Source: JBCDLI01 sp038745535
GTDB taxonomy: Bacteria > Pseudomonadota > Alphaproteobacteria > Rhizobiales > Rhizobiaceae
Direction: 5' to 3'
DNA length: 43,826 nucleotides
Assembly (NCBI GenBank): GCA_038745535.1
Contig: JBCDLI010000016.1
Location: forward strand, 1-43,826
Part shown: positions 22,964 through 32,651 of the stretch, piece after piece
Position numbering within the stretch: position 1 is the stretch's first letter
Layout of the letters: each line of letters starts with the position of its first letter
Notes under the pieces: generated by a model
What the model was told of the DNA's origin: nothing
Databases searched by the model: none
What the model saw: the letters and a program-made list of their open reading frames with translations, nothing else
Position numbers and translations under genes: made by a program

Positions 22964-24067
22964 TCACCACCATGTACCGGAACCGCGGATGCGTACGCGT
23001 CCGTCAACATCGCTCGAGTTTTCATTTCCTCTAGCGCATGAACCATCCGCATCGGATGGATCACATGGAAGTGGCGGCGGCTCACTCTCGCTTGCGAAAC
23101 GGTGCCAGAGCGCGTCGTTGGACAAAATTCCGCGATGCACGCGGCCAACCGATGGGACCGACCGCATTGGGTTCGGCCCCTTCATCCGCCGAGGGGCGGT
23201 ATCCCGAAAAGAGGTTTTTAGGTCATTCAAACGCGCGATGCGTTGATCAGTGGGCGGGTGCGACCTGAGCATGGAAGGCTCTGCCAGTCGTCCAACGGGC
23301 AATGCCATGGCTTCCAGCCTTCGCCGCTGCCAGTATTCCAATTTTGACAGCGCAGATGACAAGCCGTCCGGATCCCCTGTCAACATCGCCGCCCCGTAGT
23401 CGGCATCAAACTCGCGCGTGCGCGATAACGCCAGTTGTAGAATAGAGCCTATGCTCGGGGCCGCGATGAGCGCTGCGACGCCCAACCAGGAAACCTGGGA
23501 AAACCCGGCGACATTGAAGGTGAGTGCGAAAAGCCCGGCAATCGACATCATAGACAACATGCGTGAGATGGCGTCTGCGAGACCCATGACTTTGATGTCT
23601 TCATTTTTGATGTGGCTTACCTCATGGGCAAGCACACCTGCCAATTCGCGCTTGGTCAACGCGTGCAACAGGCCATCGGTCACGGCGATGGCTGAGTCTT
23701 CCAGCCGCCCGACCGCGAACGCGTTCAACATGCGTGATTTCACGATGAAAAGCTTCGGCTTGATCTGTAATCCTGCCCGGTAGGCCAGCTCGTTGAGTAT
23801 CGCATGGCCTTCCGGGAACTGAGCTGGCGTCACGCCGCGCGCCTTATACATCTTTAATACGACCGAAGGACCAACACGCCGAAGTGTGATGTAGGAGAAC
23901 AGGCAAAAGAAGGCCGCGTAAATAACGCCGACAAAGCCAAAAATCAGCAACACGCTGACGAACAAAAGCAGCAGGCTACCGCCGATAAGAAGCGTGGTAT
24001 GCATCCGATTGACGAAGCGATGGCGCTCGCGGATTTGGTGACCGTCTTGAAAAAATGCTGCTGACAT
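22964..24067 (-). CDS. Membrane M48 (HtpX-like) zinc metalloprotease
   Basis: 367-aa peptidase of family M48B, related to HtpX, which degrades damaged membrane proteins. Two adjacent N-terminal membrane helices (about 24-66) precede the catalytic domain; the zinc motif HEVSH is at 148-152 and the third ligand Glu219 lies in SRTREFDADYGAA. A hydrophobic pair at about 175-215 forms the second membrane region. The C-terminal 60 residues are Pro-, Ser- and Asp-rich and absent from E. coli HtpX. ATG 24067 is preferred over 24109, which adds residues of no family similarity. It is divergent from mepA. Confidence 0.85.
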   Translation of the reverse strand: MSAAFFQDGHQIRERHRFVNRMHTTLLIGGSLLLLFVSVLLIFGFVGVIYAAFFCLFSYITLRRVGPSVVLKMYKARGVTPAQFPEGHAILNELAYRAGLQIKPKLFIVKSRMLNAFAVGRLEDSAIAVTDGLLHALTKRELAGVLAHEVSHIKNEDIKVMGLADAISRMLSMMSIAGLFALTFNVAGFSQVSWLGVAALIAAPSIGSILQLALSRTREFDADYGAAMLTGDPDGLSSALSKLEYWQRRRLEAMALPVGRLAEPSMLRSHPPTDQRIARLNDLKTSFRDTAPRRMKGPNPMRSVPSVGRVHRGILSNDALWHRFASESEPPPLPCDPSDADGSCARGNENSSDVDGRVRIRGSGTWW

Positions 24068-24199
24068 AACCAGAAGGTAAGTATCTGCAGTGGGCTGGCA
24101 AAGAGACATTTGGTCTTCGCCCGCCTTTGATCGTCACGATCTTGGCGTTCATCCAGATTTGTTTTAGGGTCCGCCGACCAGCTGTATGGAGCTTCGGTT

Positions 24200-25255
24200 T
24201 TGGTAAATCGCATCGGATTGCTAGCAGCGCTCGCGGGATTTTTGACCGCAATTTCTACAATCGCTGCGACAGCGCAAACGCCTGCAAAAGAGATCTTTGG
24301 CAGAACCGATTTGCCATCGGTGACCACGCCTGAGGTCCACGGTTACTACACGAAAGGTTGCCTTGCCGGGGGCGTTGCCATGCCGACAGACGGCCAAAAC
24401 TGGCAAGCGATGCGGTTGGAGCGGAACCGGCGCTGGGGCCACCCGCAGATGATCGCGCTTTTGCAACGCCTATCCACCGACGCTGCGCAAGATGGTTGGC
24501 CGGGGCTTCTCGTGGGTGACATTTCGCAACCACGCGGCGGCCCGATGTTAACCGGTCACCGTTCCCACCAGGTGGGGCTGGATGCCGATGTGTGGCTCAC
24601 GAAAATGCCTAATCGCCGGCTCTCACGCCAAGAAAGGCGCGACATGAGCGCAATCTCGGTGCTCCAGAGCGGCAAGCTTACAGTCAATGAAAATATCTGG
24701 ACGAGAGAGCACGGTCGGCTTCTTCGGCGCGCGGCGCTTTACAACAGCGTGGAGCGGGTTCTGGTGCACCCCGGCATCAAGAAAAAGATGTGCGAGACCT
24801 ACGGCGGCGACAGTTCCAACAATCGCTGGATGATCAAACTGCGTCCTGTTTATGGGCACCATTATCACTTTCATATCCGCATAAAATGCCCGGAGGGTTC
24901 ACCCGGCTGTCGCGCGCAAAATCCGGTTCCAGCAAGTGGCAATGGCTGTGATGAGACACTCGATTGGTGGTTTACAAGCGAACCTTGGACACCAAGAAAG
25001 CCCGACCCCAAGAAGAAGACGCCACCGCCGCGGCCACGTATCACAACGGTCGCCGACCTGCCTCCGGCATGTCGCGTGGTTTTGGAACAGCCCCAACCGG
25101 CAAACGAAGAATTGGTGACACTGACCTCATCTTTCAGCCGAACCGCGGCTCTAGCTTCCTCAGTGCCCTCAACAGCGCCTCTGGGTGGAAGGCCGCGCAC
25201 GACAATCCCGCGCAGCAAGTTACCGGTGCCAGCGTTGCGGCCTGTTGCCGATTGA
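24200..25255 (+). CDS. mepA: Penicillin-insensitive murein endopeptidase
   Basis: 351-aa periplasmic peptidase of family M74 that cuts D-alanyl-meso-diaminopimelate cross-links in peptidoglycan. A signal peptide covers residues 1-25 (cleavage near ATAQ). The zinc site is visible as His120, His123 and Asp130 (GHRSHQVGLDAD) and the YGHHYHFH cluster (218-225). Cysteines at 54, 198, 230, 237 and 248 probably form disulphides as in E. coli MepA. The C-terminal 80 residues form a Pro/Lys/Ser-rich tail beyond the E. coli length. TTG 24200 is the likely start: GGAG lies nine bases upstream. It is divergent from the M48 protease gene. Confidence 0.9.
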   Translation: MVNRIGLLAALAGFLTAISTIAATAQTPAKEIFGRTDLPSVTTPEVHGYYTKGCLAGGVAMPTDGQNWQAMRLERNRRWGHPQMIALLQRLSTDAAQDGWPGLLVGDISQPRGGPMLTGHRSHQVGLDADVWLTKMPNRRLSRQERRDMSAISVLQSGKLTVNENIWTREHGRLLRRAALYNSVERVLVHPGIKKKMCETYGGDSSNNRWMIKLRPVYGHHYHFHIRIKCPEGSPGCRAQNPVPASGNGCDETLDWWFTSEPWTPRKPDPKKKTPPPRPRITTVADLPPACRVVLEQPQPANEELVTLTSSFSRTAALASSVPSTAPLGGRPRTTIPRSKLPVPALRPVAD

Positions 25256-25342
25256 TGGATTCCTATCGGGTTGTCGCGTTGAATTTGAGTTTCCGCTCAC
25301 AGCAAGGGAACACAAAAGAACTGGTCTCATTTCGTTATTGTC

Positions 25343-26368
25343 ATGGCTAATTCACTTCCGCGCGGCAGCGCTCTGCCATTCCCAATTTTGATCGCCGATA
25401 TTGGCGGTACGAATGCACGCTTTGCAATTCTGAAAGACGTTCATGCTGCTCCGGTTGAATTTGGCGACACGAAGGCGTCGACGTACGAAACATTCAATGA
25501 AGCAGTGCAGCAACAGGTTTTGGACCACACGTCTTTGATGCCCCAAACGGCGGTGATCGCTGTTGCAGGACCGATCAAGGGCGACAGGATCGATCTCACC
25601 AACAATCACTGGATCGTTGAACCACTCCGTATGCTCGAAGAATTGTCTTTAAAGCACGTCGTGGTGATCAATGACTTCGAAGCTCAAGCGCTCGCCGTGG
25701 TCTCATTAGAGGACAAGCACCTCAAACGTATCGGCGACGGTGTTTTCGATGGCGCTGCCAACCGTGTGGTAATCGGACCGGGAACGGGCCTCGGTGTCGC
25801 CGGTATTGTCCATGCTGCAAATACGTGGATACCCGTTGCCGGTGAGGGAGGCCATGTCGATCTCGGACCTCGAACACCGCGAGATACCGAGATTTTCCCG
25901 CATATTCAAACCATCGGCGGTCGCGTCTCCGGTGAGCAGGTTTTGTGCGGTCGTGGGCTCGTCAACCTTTATTGCGCTGTTGCCAAAGCGTCCGGTAGCG
26001 ATCCTGCCTATGAAACGCCTGAAGACATAACAAACGCCGCCTTGTCGGACGCTGACGCGGTCGCTTCGGAGACAATCAGCCTGTTCAGCGAATATCTCGG
26101 GCGCGTCGCGGGTGATCTGGCCTTGGTCTTCATGGCGCGCGGCGGTGTTTATATCTCAGGCGGCATTACGCTGAAGATGGGCGGTGCTTTCGATGAGCAG
26201 CGCTTCTTGACCGGCTTTAAAAACAAAGAGCCCCATAACGACATCATGGCCCAAATCTCCGCTGCGGTCGTCACCCATGACCGCGCACCAATGGAAGGGC
26301 TGGCCGCTTATGCAAAGACGCCGTCGCGTTTTGGCGTCGCGCTTGATGGCAGGTATTGGCGCTCATGA
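25343..26368 (+). CDS. glk: Glucokinase
   Basis: 341-aa bacterial-type glucokinase (ROK-unrelated Glk family) that phosphorylates glucose with ATP. The phosphate loop DIGGTNARFA is at about 18-27, the glucose-binding NDFEAQA near 111-117, GPGTGLGVA near 146-154 and EGGHVDLGPR near 168-177, all conserved. ATG 25343 starts the family N-terminus; no strong ribosome site is visible. It precedes the ABC exporter gene by 101 bases; in rhizobia glk is often followed by an MsbA-like exporter, as here. Confidence 0.94.
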   Translation: MANSLPRGSALPFPILIADIGGTNARFAILKDVHAAPVEFGDTKASTYETFNEAVQQQVLDHTSLMPQTAVIAVAGPIKGDRIDLTNNHWIVEPLRMLEELSLKHVVVINDFEAQALAVVSLEDKHLKRIGDGVFDGAANRVVIGPGTGLGVAGIVHAANTWIPVAGEGGHVDLGPRTPRDTEIFPHIQTIGGRVSGEQVLCGRGLVNLYCAVAKASGSDPAYETPEDITNAALSDADAVASETISLFSEYLGRVAGDLALVFMARGGVYISGGITLKMGGAFDEQRFLTGFKNKEPHNDIMAQISAAVVTHDRAPMEGLAAYAKTPSRFGVALDGRYWRS

Positions 26369-26469
26369 AACCAATTGCTGCGTCTGCGTGGTATCGATTG
26401 CGTTTTCATTTTGGCCATTGATGGGTTAGGTCGCGCAAACGAATAAAGACAATTCGAGCCGACCACGCG

Positions 26470-28302
26470 TTGACTGAAAAATCTGCCGATAAAGCTGCAT
26501 CAGAAGCAAATGAGCGCTCACAAGCGTTTGAACTTCTCGCCCGAATTTTTCGTGAGAACGCGTCGCGGTATAAATCGCGATATGCTGTCGCGATTGCCTG
26601 TCTGGTCGTGATTGCAGCGACCACGGCTTTCTCCGCGTGGATCATGCGCGATGTCATTGACGAGATTTTCGTTCGGCAACGCAGCGAACTTATCGGGATA
26701 ATCGCTGGCTCAATCGTGCTCGCATTCGCCATCCGCGGCGTTGCGATGTACGGGCAGGCCGTCATCATGGCGCAAATTGGCAATGATTTGGTCGCCCGGT
26801 ATCAGCAACGTGTCTTCGACAAGCTGATGTCTTTGAGCGTTGATTATTTCGTGGAGCACCGCTCTGGCCAGTTAGCGGCGCGGCTTTCACAAAACGTCAG
26901 CGCTATACGGGATGTGCTTTCGCTGACGATCACCGCCATGGCGCGGGACCTGCTTTCGCTCATCGGCCTCGTGGCGGTCATGTTCATTCAGGATTGGCGC
27001 CTCACACTCATCACGTTTCTGGTCGGCCCACCGCTGTTTATCGCCATCGCTTATATCACGAAGCGATCAAGGACCATCGTGCGCCAATCGGTAACCGTGA
27101 ACGCCCGGGTCATCGGTTCGCTCCAAGAAGCCGTGCAGGGCATATCCGTTGTGAAGGCCTTCACGATGGAAGATCAACTCTCCAAACGGATTTCGAAGAT
27201 CATCCGCGAAGCGCAAATGCGATCGGACAAATTGGCAAGCGTAACCCAACGCCTTTCGCCGATTTCTGAGATGCTCGGCGGTTTTGCAATAGCCGGGGTT
27301 GTCGCCTACGGTGGATGGCGCACGATTGAAGGCGGACAGCCGCCCGGCAGCATGTTTTCGTTCATAACAGCTGTTCTGCTCGCCTATGAACCGGCCAAAC
27401 GCCTCGCGAGGCTGCGCGTAAAACTCGAAAAGGCGATGGTCAACGCCAGCATGATCTACGAGATCATCGACATGGAGCCGCGCCAACGCGACATTGAAGG
27501 CGCCACAACGCTGCAATTTGAGACGCCGGATATCGAGTTCGTCAACGTTTCTTTTTCCTATGCCGATGGCACGGAAGTTCTGTCTGGCGTGAATTTCACG
27601 GCACCGGCAAAGCAAGTGACCGCAATTGTTGGTCCGTCCGGCGCTGGAAAGACGACCATCATCTCGCTTCTTGAACGCTACTACGACCCCGACGAGGGTC
27701 AGATCCTCATCGGCGGGCAGCCGATTGGCGAAGTCACAAAAGCGAGCCTTCGCGAAGCGATGGCGCTCGTTTCACAAAGCCCGTATCTGTTCGAGGGCAG
27801 CATCCGGGATAATATCCGATATGGTCGTGCTGACGCGACAGATGACGAAATCGAAGAGGCGGCAAAGCTCGCAAATGCGCACGAGTTCATCGCCGCAACG
27901 CCCAGTGGATACGATACACTCATTGGCGAAAACGGCGTCACCCTGTCTGGCGGCCAACGGCAGCGGCTATCAATTGCTCGCGCCATCGTACGAAACGCGC
28001 CGATTCTGCTCCTCGATGAAGCGACGTCCGCACTTGACAACGAGTCCGAAAAGCTCGTCCAAGACGCCTTGGAAACGGTGATGCGCGGACGCACGACGAT
28101 TGTCATCGCGCACAGGCTTTCAACGATCAGAAACGCCAACAAGATCATCGTCATGGATCGTGGTGAGATCGTTGAAGAGGGAGACCATCAGGCTTTGACA
28201 AAGAAGAAAAATGGGCTCTACGCGAAACTCCACGCGCTCAGCAGTGCAGGCGAACTGCCAACCGTAGAGCACGCAGAAGACGCGGACCGAAACAATGTCT
28301 AG
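26470..28302 (+). CDS. MsbA-like ABC exporter, fused permease and ATPase
   Basis: 610-aa half-transporter: six membrane helices (about 40-320) then an ATP-binding domain (about 357-595) with Walker A GPSGAGKTT (about 388), signature LSGGQRQR (about 491) and Walker B ILLLDEATSALD. It would work as a homodimer in the inner membrane. The sequence resembles lipid/multidrug exporters of the MsbA group; lipid A, glycan or drug cannot be told apart. TTG 26470 is the only start that precedes the helical N-terminus. Its stop overlaps the dapB start by eight bases, so dapB is translationally coupled to it. Confidence 0.88.
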   Translation: MTEKSADKAASEANERSQAFELLARIFRENASRYKSRYAVAIACLVVIAATTAFSAWIMRDVIDEIFVRQRSELIGIIAGSIVLAFAIRGVAMYGQAVIMAQIGNDLVARYQQRVFDKLMSLSVDYFVEHRSGQLAARLSQNVSAIRDVLSLTITAMARDLLSLIGLVAVMFIQDWRLTLITFLVGPPLFIAIAYITKRSRTIVRQSVTVNARVIGSLQEAVQGISVVKAFTMEDQLSKRISKIIREAQMRSDKLASVTQRLSPISEMLGGFAIAGVVAYGGWRTIEGGQPPGSMFSFITAVLLAYEPAKRLARLRVKLEKAMVNASMIYEIIDMEPRQRDIEGATTLQFETPDIEFVNVSFSYADGTEVLSGVNFTAPAKQVTAIVGPSGAGKTTIISLLERYYDPDEGQILIGGQPIGEVTKASLREAMALVSQSPYLFEGSIRDNIRYGRADATDDEIEEAAKLANAHEFIAATPSGYDTLIGENGVTLSGGQRQRLSIARAIVRNAPILLLDEATSALDNESEKLVQDALETVMRGRTTIVIAHRLSTIRNANKIIVMDRGEIVEEGDHQALTKKKNGLYAKLHALSSAGELPTVEHAEDADRNNV

Positions 28303-29095
28303 CTCGAGGATCACTATCATCGGTGCTGCTGGCCGGATGGGACAGGCGCTCATTGCAGCCGTGGAAGAAAACCCCGACACTGTTCTAAGCGCTGCTGTCG
28401 AACGCTCCGGTTCCTCGGCACTGGGCACGGTCGCTGGCGGGACCAATATCGAGATGACTGACGATGTGACCGCAGCTCTTGCAGTCAGCGACGTGGTCGT
28501 TGACTTCACGACACCGCAAAACACCGTTTCACTGGCGCAGAAAGCCGCCGAGCTGGGTGTTTGTCATGTCATCGGCACGACGGGATTTGAAGCCTCTGAC
28601 GAAGAGGCAATCACAGGTGCGGCGAACAAAACCACGATCGTGAAGTCTGGCAACATGTCGATGGGCGTCATCATGTTGTCTGTCCTCGTTGAGCAAGCTG
28701 CCCGTGCACTCGGCGGCGCTGACTGGGACTTGGAAGTCATGGAGATGCATCATCGTCACAAGGTGGATGCGCCTTCGGGCACGGCCCTGCTTCTTGGTGA
28801 GGCGGCAGCCAGTGGTCGTGAGATCGATCTTGGAGCGAATGCCGTCCGCGTTCGCGACGGCCATACGGGTGCACGTGAAGAGGGCTCAATCGGCTTCGCA
28901 ACACTTCGCGGTGGATCTGTCGTGGGCGATCACAGTGTAATACTTGCAGGCAACGGTGAGCGGGTGACGCTCTCTCACCATGCAGAAGATCGTTCAATCT
29001 TTGCGCGCGGCGCGATCAAGGCGGCCATTTGGGCGCACAGAAAAAACGAACCTGGCCTCTACAGCATGCGCGACGTGCTGGGCCTGAATAACTGA
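28295..29095 (+). CDS. dapB: 4-hydroxy-tetrahydrodipicolinate reductase
   Basis: 266-aa NAD(P)H-dependent enzyme of lysine and diaminopimelate synthesis. The nucleotide loop GAAGRMGQ is at about 8-15; DFTTPQ near 70, GTTGF near 95, and the catalytic EMHHRHKVDAPSGTA near 149-163 are all typical. ATG 28295 overlaps the end of the ABC exporter gene by eight bases. gpmA follows 18 bases downstream, the standard rhizobial order, so exporter, dapB and gpmA likely share a transcript. Confidence 0.96.
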   Translation: MSSSRITIIGAAGRMGQALIAAVEENPDTVLSAAVERSGSSALGTVAGGTNIEMTDDVTAALAVSDVVVDFTTPQNTVSLAQKAAELGVCHVIGTTGFEASDEEAITGAANKTTIVKSGNMSMGVIMLSVLVEQAARALGGADWDLEVMEMHHRHKVDAPSGTALLLGEAAASGREIDLGANAVRVRDGHTGAREEGSIGFATLRGGSVVGDHSVILAGNGERVTLSHHAEDRSIFARGAIKAAIWAHRKNEPGLYSMRDVLGLNN

Positions 29096-29113
29096 TCTGA
29101 TTGGGAGATATAA

Positions 29114-29755
29114 ATGTCTGGAACGCTTCTACTGGTCCGCCACGGACAAAGTGAATGGAACAAACTGAACCTTTTTACCGGCTGGAAGGACCCCGACCTG
29201 ACCGAACAGGGCGTGGCCGAAGCAAAAGAAGCCGGGAAAGTGCTCGGCGAAGCTGGTTACAAGTTCGACATCGCATTCACGTCCGTTCTGCAGCGCGCGG
29301 AGAAAACCTGCCAGCACATACTGGTTGGCGTTGGCCAATCTGATCTTGAGACGATCCACGACGAAGCGCTGAACGAACGTCACTACGGCGATCTTGCTGG
29401 GCTGAACAAAGACGATGCCCGCGAAAAATGGGGCGAAGATCAGGTGCACATCTGGCGCCGTTCTTATGATATCCCGCCGCCCGGTGACGATGGCGAAAGC
29501 CTGCGCGATACCGGCGCGCGGGTCTGGCCCTATTATATGCAAAAGATACTGCCGCGCGTTCTGGCGGGTCAAACGGTGCTGGTCGCTGCCCATGGGAACT
29601 CGCTGAGATCGCTTGTGATGATCCTCGACGGTCATACGAAAGAGACGATCACATCGCTGAATTTGGCAACTGGAGTTCCGATTGCCTATCGCCTGCACGC
29701 AGATTCCACAGTGGCCGATAAGACCGTCTATGGCGATATGAGCAAGGCGCACTAG
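29114..29755 (+). CDS. gpmA: 2,3-bisphosphoglycerate-dependent phosphoglycerate mutase
   Basis: 213-aa glycolytic enzyme that interconverts 2- and 3-phosphoglycerate. The phosphohistidine is His10 in LVRHGQSEWN; LNERHYGDLAGLNK holds the catalytic Glu, and AAHGNSLR the second His. The length matches the short rhizobial form (about 211 aa rather than 250 in E. coli). ATG 29114 follows TGGGAGA by six bases. The next gene, a peptide ABC ATPase, starts 42 bases downstream. Confidence 0.94.
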   Translation: MSGTLLLVRHGQSEWNKLNLFTGWKDPDLTEQGVAEAKEAGKVLGEAGYKFDIAFTSVLQRAEKTCQHILVGVGQSDLETIHDEALNERHYGDLAGLNKDDAREKWGEDQVHIWRRSYDIPPPGDDGESLRDTGARVWPYYMQKILPRVLAGQTVLVAAHGNSLRSLVMILDGHTKETITSLNLATGVPIAYRLHADSTVADKTVYGDMSKAH

Positions 29756-29797
29756 TTTCATGATTATTCACAGCAGGTAGGCCATTGGGAGTTTTCG

Positions 29798-31471
29798 TTG
29801 ACGGATAGACTGAACGAGACCGCATCCGGCAACGAGCCTCCGCTGCTAGAAATTCGAAACCTTTCCATACGTCTGCCCGAACGCGCAGATCGCGAACACG
29901 CGGTTGACGATGTGAGCCTGACACTTAATCGCGGCGAAGTGCTTTGTATCGTCGGCGAAAGCGGCTCAGGTAAATCGGTCATGACGAGCGCGATCATGAA
30001 CGATGTGCCGTCCGCGCTAACCGTTGAGAGCGGTGAAGTTCTCTTCAATGGTAGAGACGTTCTCAAATATTCCGAAAAGCAGCTAAACGATATGCGCGGC
30101 GCGCGCATCTCCATGATCTATCAAGAACCGATGGCGGCCCTCAATCCGGCTATGCGCATCGGTAATCAGGTCGATGAAGTCTTTGCGCTTCACCGACCTG
30201 AAATCAGCGCCTCGGAACGAAAAGCGTCGACGCTCGAACTCTTTGAGCAAATGAAGCTGCCGAGCCCGGAGCGCATATACAAATCCTATCCGCACCAGAT
30301 TTCCGGCGGCCAAAGCCAGCGCGTGGTGATCGCCATGGCGCTTGCCTGTAAACCGGACATCATCATAGCCGATGAGCCAACCACGGCGCTGGATGTGACG
30401 ACACAGAAAGAAATTCTGCAGCTCATTGAGGAATTAAAGGACGTCTACAACAACGCGACGATCTTCATCACCCATGATTTCGGCGTTGTCGCTGAGGTGG
30501 CCGAACGCGTCTCGGTCATGCGTTACGGCAAAATTGTCGAGACGGGCACAAAGACCGAAATCCTCACAAAACCGCAGCAAGATTATACAAAGCTTCTTGT
30601 GGACGCGATGCCGCTGCTGGAGACCACGCGTACGCCGCAACTGTCGCGAAATGACGAGCCCGTCGTTGAAGTAAAAGCTCTTCACAAGACCTACGGTACA
30701 GGTCCCGAGCAGGTTCACGCGCTCAAAGATGCAAGCTTTGCCCTCCGCACGGGCGAGACCCTTGGTGTCGTGGGCGAAAGCGGATCGGGTAAGTCGACAC
30801 TTGCGAAAACGCTTATCCGGCTCGTCGAACCTACGCGCGGCTCGGTCATGGTCAGCGGCGCGGATTTTCTTGCGCTGGAGGGCAAGTCCCTCACCGACGC
30901 ACGCCGTCATATCCAGATGATTTTCCAAGACCCCTATGGATCGCTGAACCCAAGTCATACGGTCGGAAACATCGTCAGCCGCGCCGCCGAAATGCGCGGG
31001 CTAAACAGCGAAGACGCGAAAGCATGTGCACTGGAAATGCTTGACCTGGTGGGACTGGGAGAAGCCGCCTACCACAGAAGTCCACGCAATTTCTCCGGCG
31101 GTCAGCGCCAGCGCGTGGGCATTGCGCGTGCTTTAGCCATGGAACCCGACGTCGTTATCGCCGACGAGTCGGTGTCGGCCCTTGATCTGTCGGTGCAAAA
31201 ACAGGTTCTGCGATTGATGAATGATTTGCAGAAACGGCTGCAGGTCGCGATCATCTTCATCACACATGATCTGCGCGTTGCGGCACAAATTTCTGATTAC
31301 ATCACCGTGATGGAGCGTGGTGTGATGGTAGAGATTGGCACTGCCGACGAGGTCTTCAACAACCCGCAGCATTCCTACACCCAGAAGCTTCTCGAGGCTG
31401 CGCCGGGTCGTGGTTGGAAGCCGCCGCGTCTGACGCAGGAAGAAGCTGCCCGCATCGCCGAAGAGGCCTGA
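29798..31471 (+). CDS. Peptide-type ABC importer ATPase, duplicated (YejF-like)
   Basis: 557-aa protein with two tandem ABC domains, as in YejF and GsiA. The first (about 18-270) has Walker A GESGSGKS near 52-60 and signature ISGGQSQR near 168; the second (about 290-545) has Walker A near 326 and signature FSGGQRQR near 432. Each is of the oligopeptide/dipeptide type. It would power uptake of di- or oligopeptides or microcin-like compounds. TTG 29798 has GGGAG eight bases upstream. Its partner permeases lie on the other strand, ending one base away, so they cannot share its transcript. No substrate-binding protein is present. Confidence 0.9.
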   Translation: MTDRLNETASGNEPPLLEIRNLSIRLPERADREHAVDDVSLTLNRGEVLCIVGESGSGKSVMTSAIMNDVPSALTVESGEVLFNGRDVLKYSEKQLNDMRGARISMIYQEPMAALNPAMRIGNQVDEVFALHRPEISASERKASTLELFEQMKLPSPERIYKSYPHQISGGQSQRVVIAMALACKPDIIIADEPTTALDVTTQKEILQLIEELKDVYNNATIFITHDFGVVAEVAERVSVMRYGKIVETGTKTEILTKPQQDYTKLLVDAMPLLETTRTPQLSRNDEPVVEVKALHKTYGTGPEQVHALKDASFALRTGETLGVVGESGSGKSTLAKTLIRLVEPTRGSVMVSGADFLALEGKSLTDARRHIQMIFQDPYGSLNPSHTVGNIVSRAAEMRGLNSEDAKACALEMLDLVGLGEAAYHRSPRNFSGGQRQRVGIARALAMEPDVVIADESVSALDLSVQKQVLRLMNDLQKRLQVAIIFITHDLRVAAQISDYITVMERGVMVEIGTADEVFNNPQHSYTQKLLEAAPGRGWKPPRLTQEEAARIAEEA

Positions 31472-31472
31472 T

Positions 31473-32627
31473 TTAGTCGCTGAGCGACCCTTCACGTAGG
31501 GCATCAGCCAACAGGTTAAGGCCGAGAACGAACGTCATCAGCGCGACCGCTGGAACAATCGCCGGCCAAGGCGTCAACCGGAGCAATTGCGACCCGTCTT
31601 TGATGGAGGTGCCCCAATCGGGGCTTTCTGGCGCCATGCCGAGACCGAAGAAACCCAGCGTACCGAGCAAAATGGTCGTGTAGCCAATACGCAGGCATGT
31701 ATCGACGATGAGCGGACCGCGCGCATTGGGCAGTATTTCCCAAAGCATGATGTACCACGGGTTCTCGCCCCGCGTTTGCGCCGCCGCGACGTAGTCCCGG
31801 GTTTTGATGTCCATCACGAGGCCGCGCACGATGCGAAACACGCCTGGAGATGACGCGAAGACGACCGCGATAAAGATGTTCAGCTCATTTGGCGCAATCG
31901 AGATGAGACCAAGCGGATCGGCGTCGAACACAAGGCCGGCATACACCCACGCGCCGAGAAGCAACACGATCCCAATTTGCGTCCAGAGCAATTGTTGCTG
32001 CGCCTGATAGCGCTGCCAGAACAGGGTTATGAAAAAGATGACCGGAAAAATGAAGAAAATTCCCGCCATGACATAGGGGACAGGAGTGTCAGTAATGCCC
32101 GGTGTGACCAGCAGGTAGAACAGCAAGATTACCGGAAACGCGAGCACAAGGTTGGCGAGAAATGACAAGACGCTATCGATCCGGCCGCCGTAATATCCGG
32201 CAGGCAGCCCGAGCGTAATGCCGACCATGAGAGCAAATGCCGTGGCCGCAGGTGCGATGATCAGCACGATCTGCGAACCATGAACCATGCGGCTGAACAC
32301 ATCGCGCGCCAGCTTGTCACCGCCCAGCAGGAACGCGGTTCCACTCTCCGGTTCGATTGTTCCCGGAGCAACATTTTTCATGATGACGAGCTGTTCGAGC
32401 GGCTGAAATGGCGCGACGATGTCTGCGAAAATCGCCGCAAACAGCCAAAAGCCGCAGAAGAGTGTTCCGGCGATGCCAATGCCTGAATGATACAAACGCC
32501 CATAGAGGCCAAGCCGATCACGATAGGCATAAGAGAGGCCGCCAAAGATCATCAGTGCCGCCCAAACGGACCAGAACCTCCAGACGAACTGAATAATGAT
32601 TTCGAACGTGGAGATGGTTTCCAGCAT
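31473..32627 (-). CDS. Peptide-type ABC importer permease (YejE/DppC-like)
   Basis: 384-aa inner-membrane permease. It has an N-terminal helix (about 30-65), a long periplasmic loop (about 75-105), and the binding-protein-dependent transport domain from about 108 with the ATPase-contact loop near 287-310 (AAQTRGENPWYIMLWEILPN within it). A large membrane insertion (about 185-250) is longer than in E. coli YejE. ATG 32627 has GGAA upstream. It follows the YejB-like gene by 24 bases, so the two form a minus-strand operon. Stop meets that of the ATPase gene with one base between. Confidence 0.88.
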   Translation of the reverse strand: MLETISTFEIIIQFVWRFWSVWAALMIFGGLSYAYRDRLGLYGRLYHSGIGIAGTLFCGFWLFAAIFADIVAPFQPLEQLVIMKNVAPGTIEPESGTAFLLGGDKLARDVFSRMVHGSQIVLIIAPAATAFALMVGITLGLPAGYYGGRIDSVLSFLANLVLAFPVILLFYLLVTPGITDTPVPYVMAGIFFIFPVIFFITLFWQRYQAQQQLLWTQIGIVLLLGAWVYAGLVFDADPLGLISIAPNELNIFIAVVFASSPGVFRIVRGLVMDIKTRDYVAAAQTRGENPWYIMLWEILPNARGPLIVDTCLRIGYTTILLGTLGFFGLGMAPESPDWGTSIKDGSQLLRLTPWPAIVPAVALMTFVLGLNLLADALREGSLSD

Positions 32628-32651
32628 TGCGGAGTTCCGATGTCCTAGAGG

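Noticed and set aside
31460..31480. The tail-to-tail importer junction as a frameshift or fused gene
   Set aside because: Both proteins end at the expected family length and have clean stops; an assembly inversion is possible but cannot be shown from the sequence.
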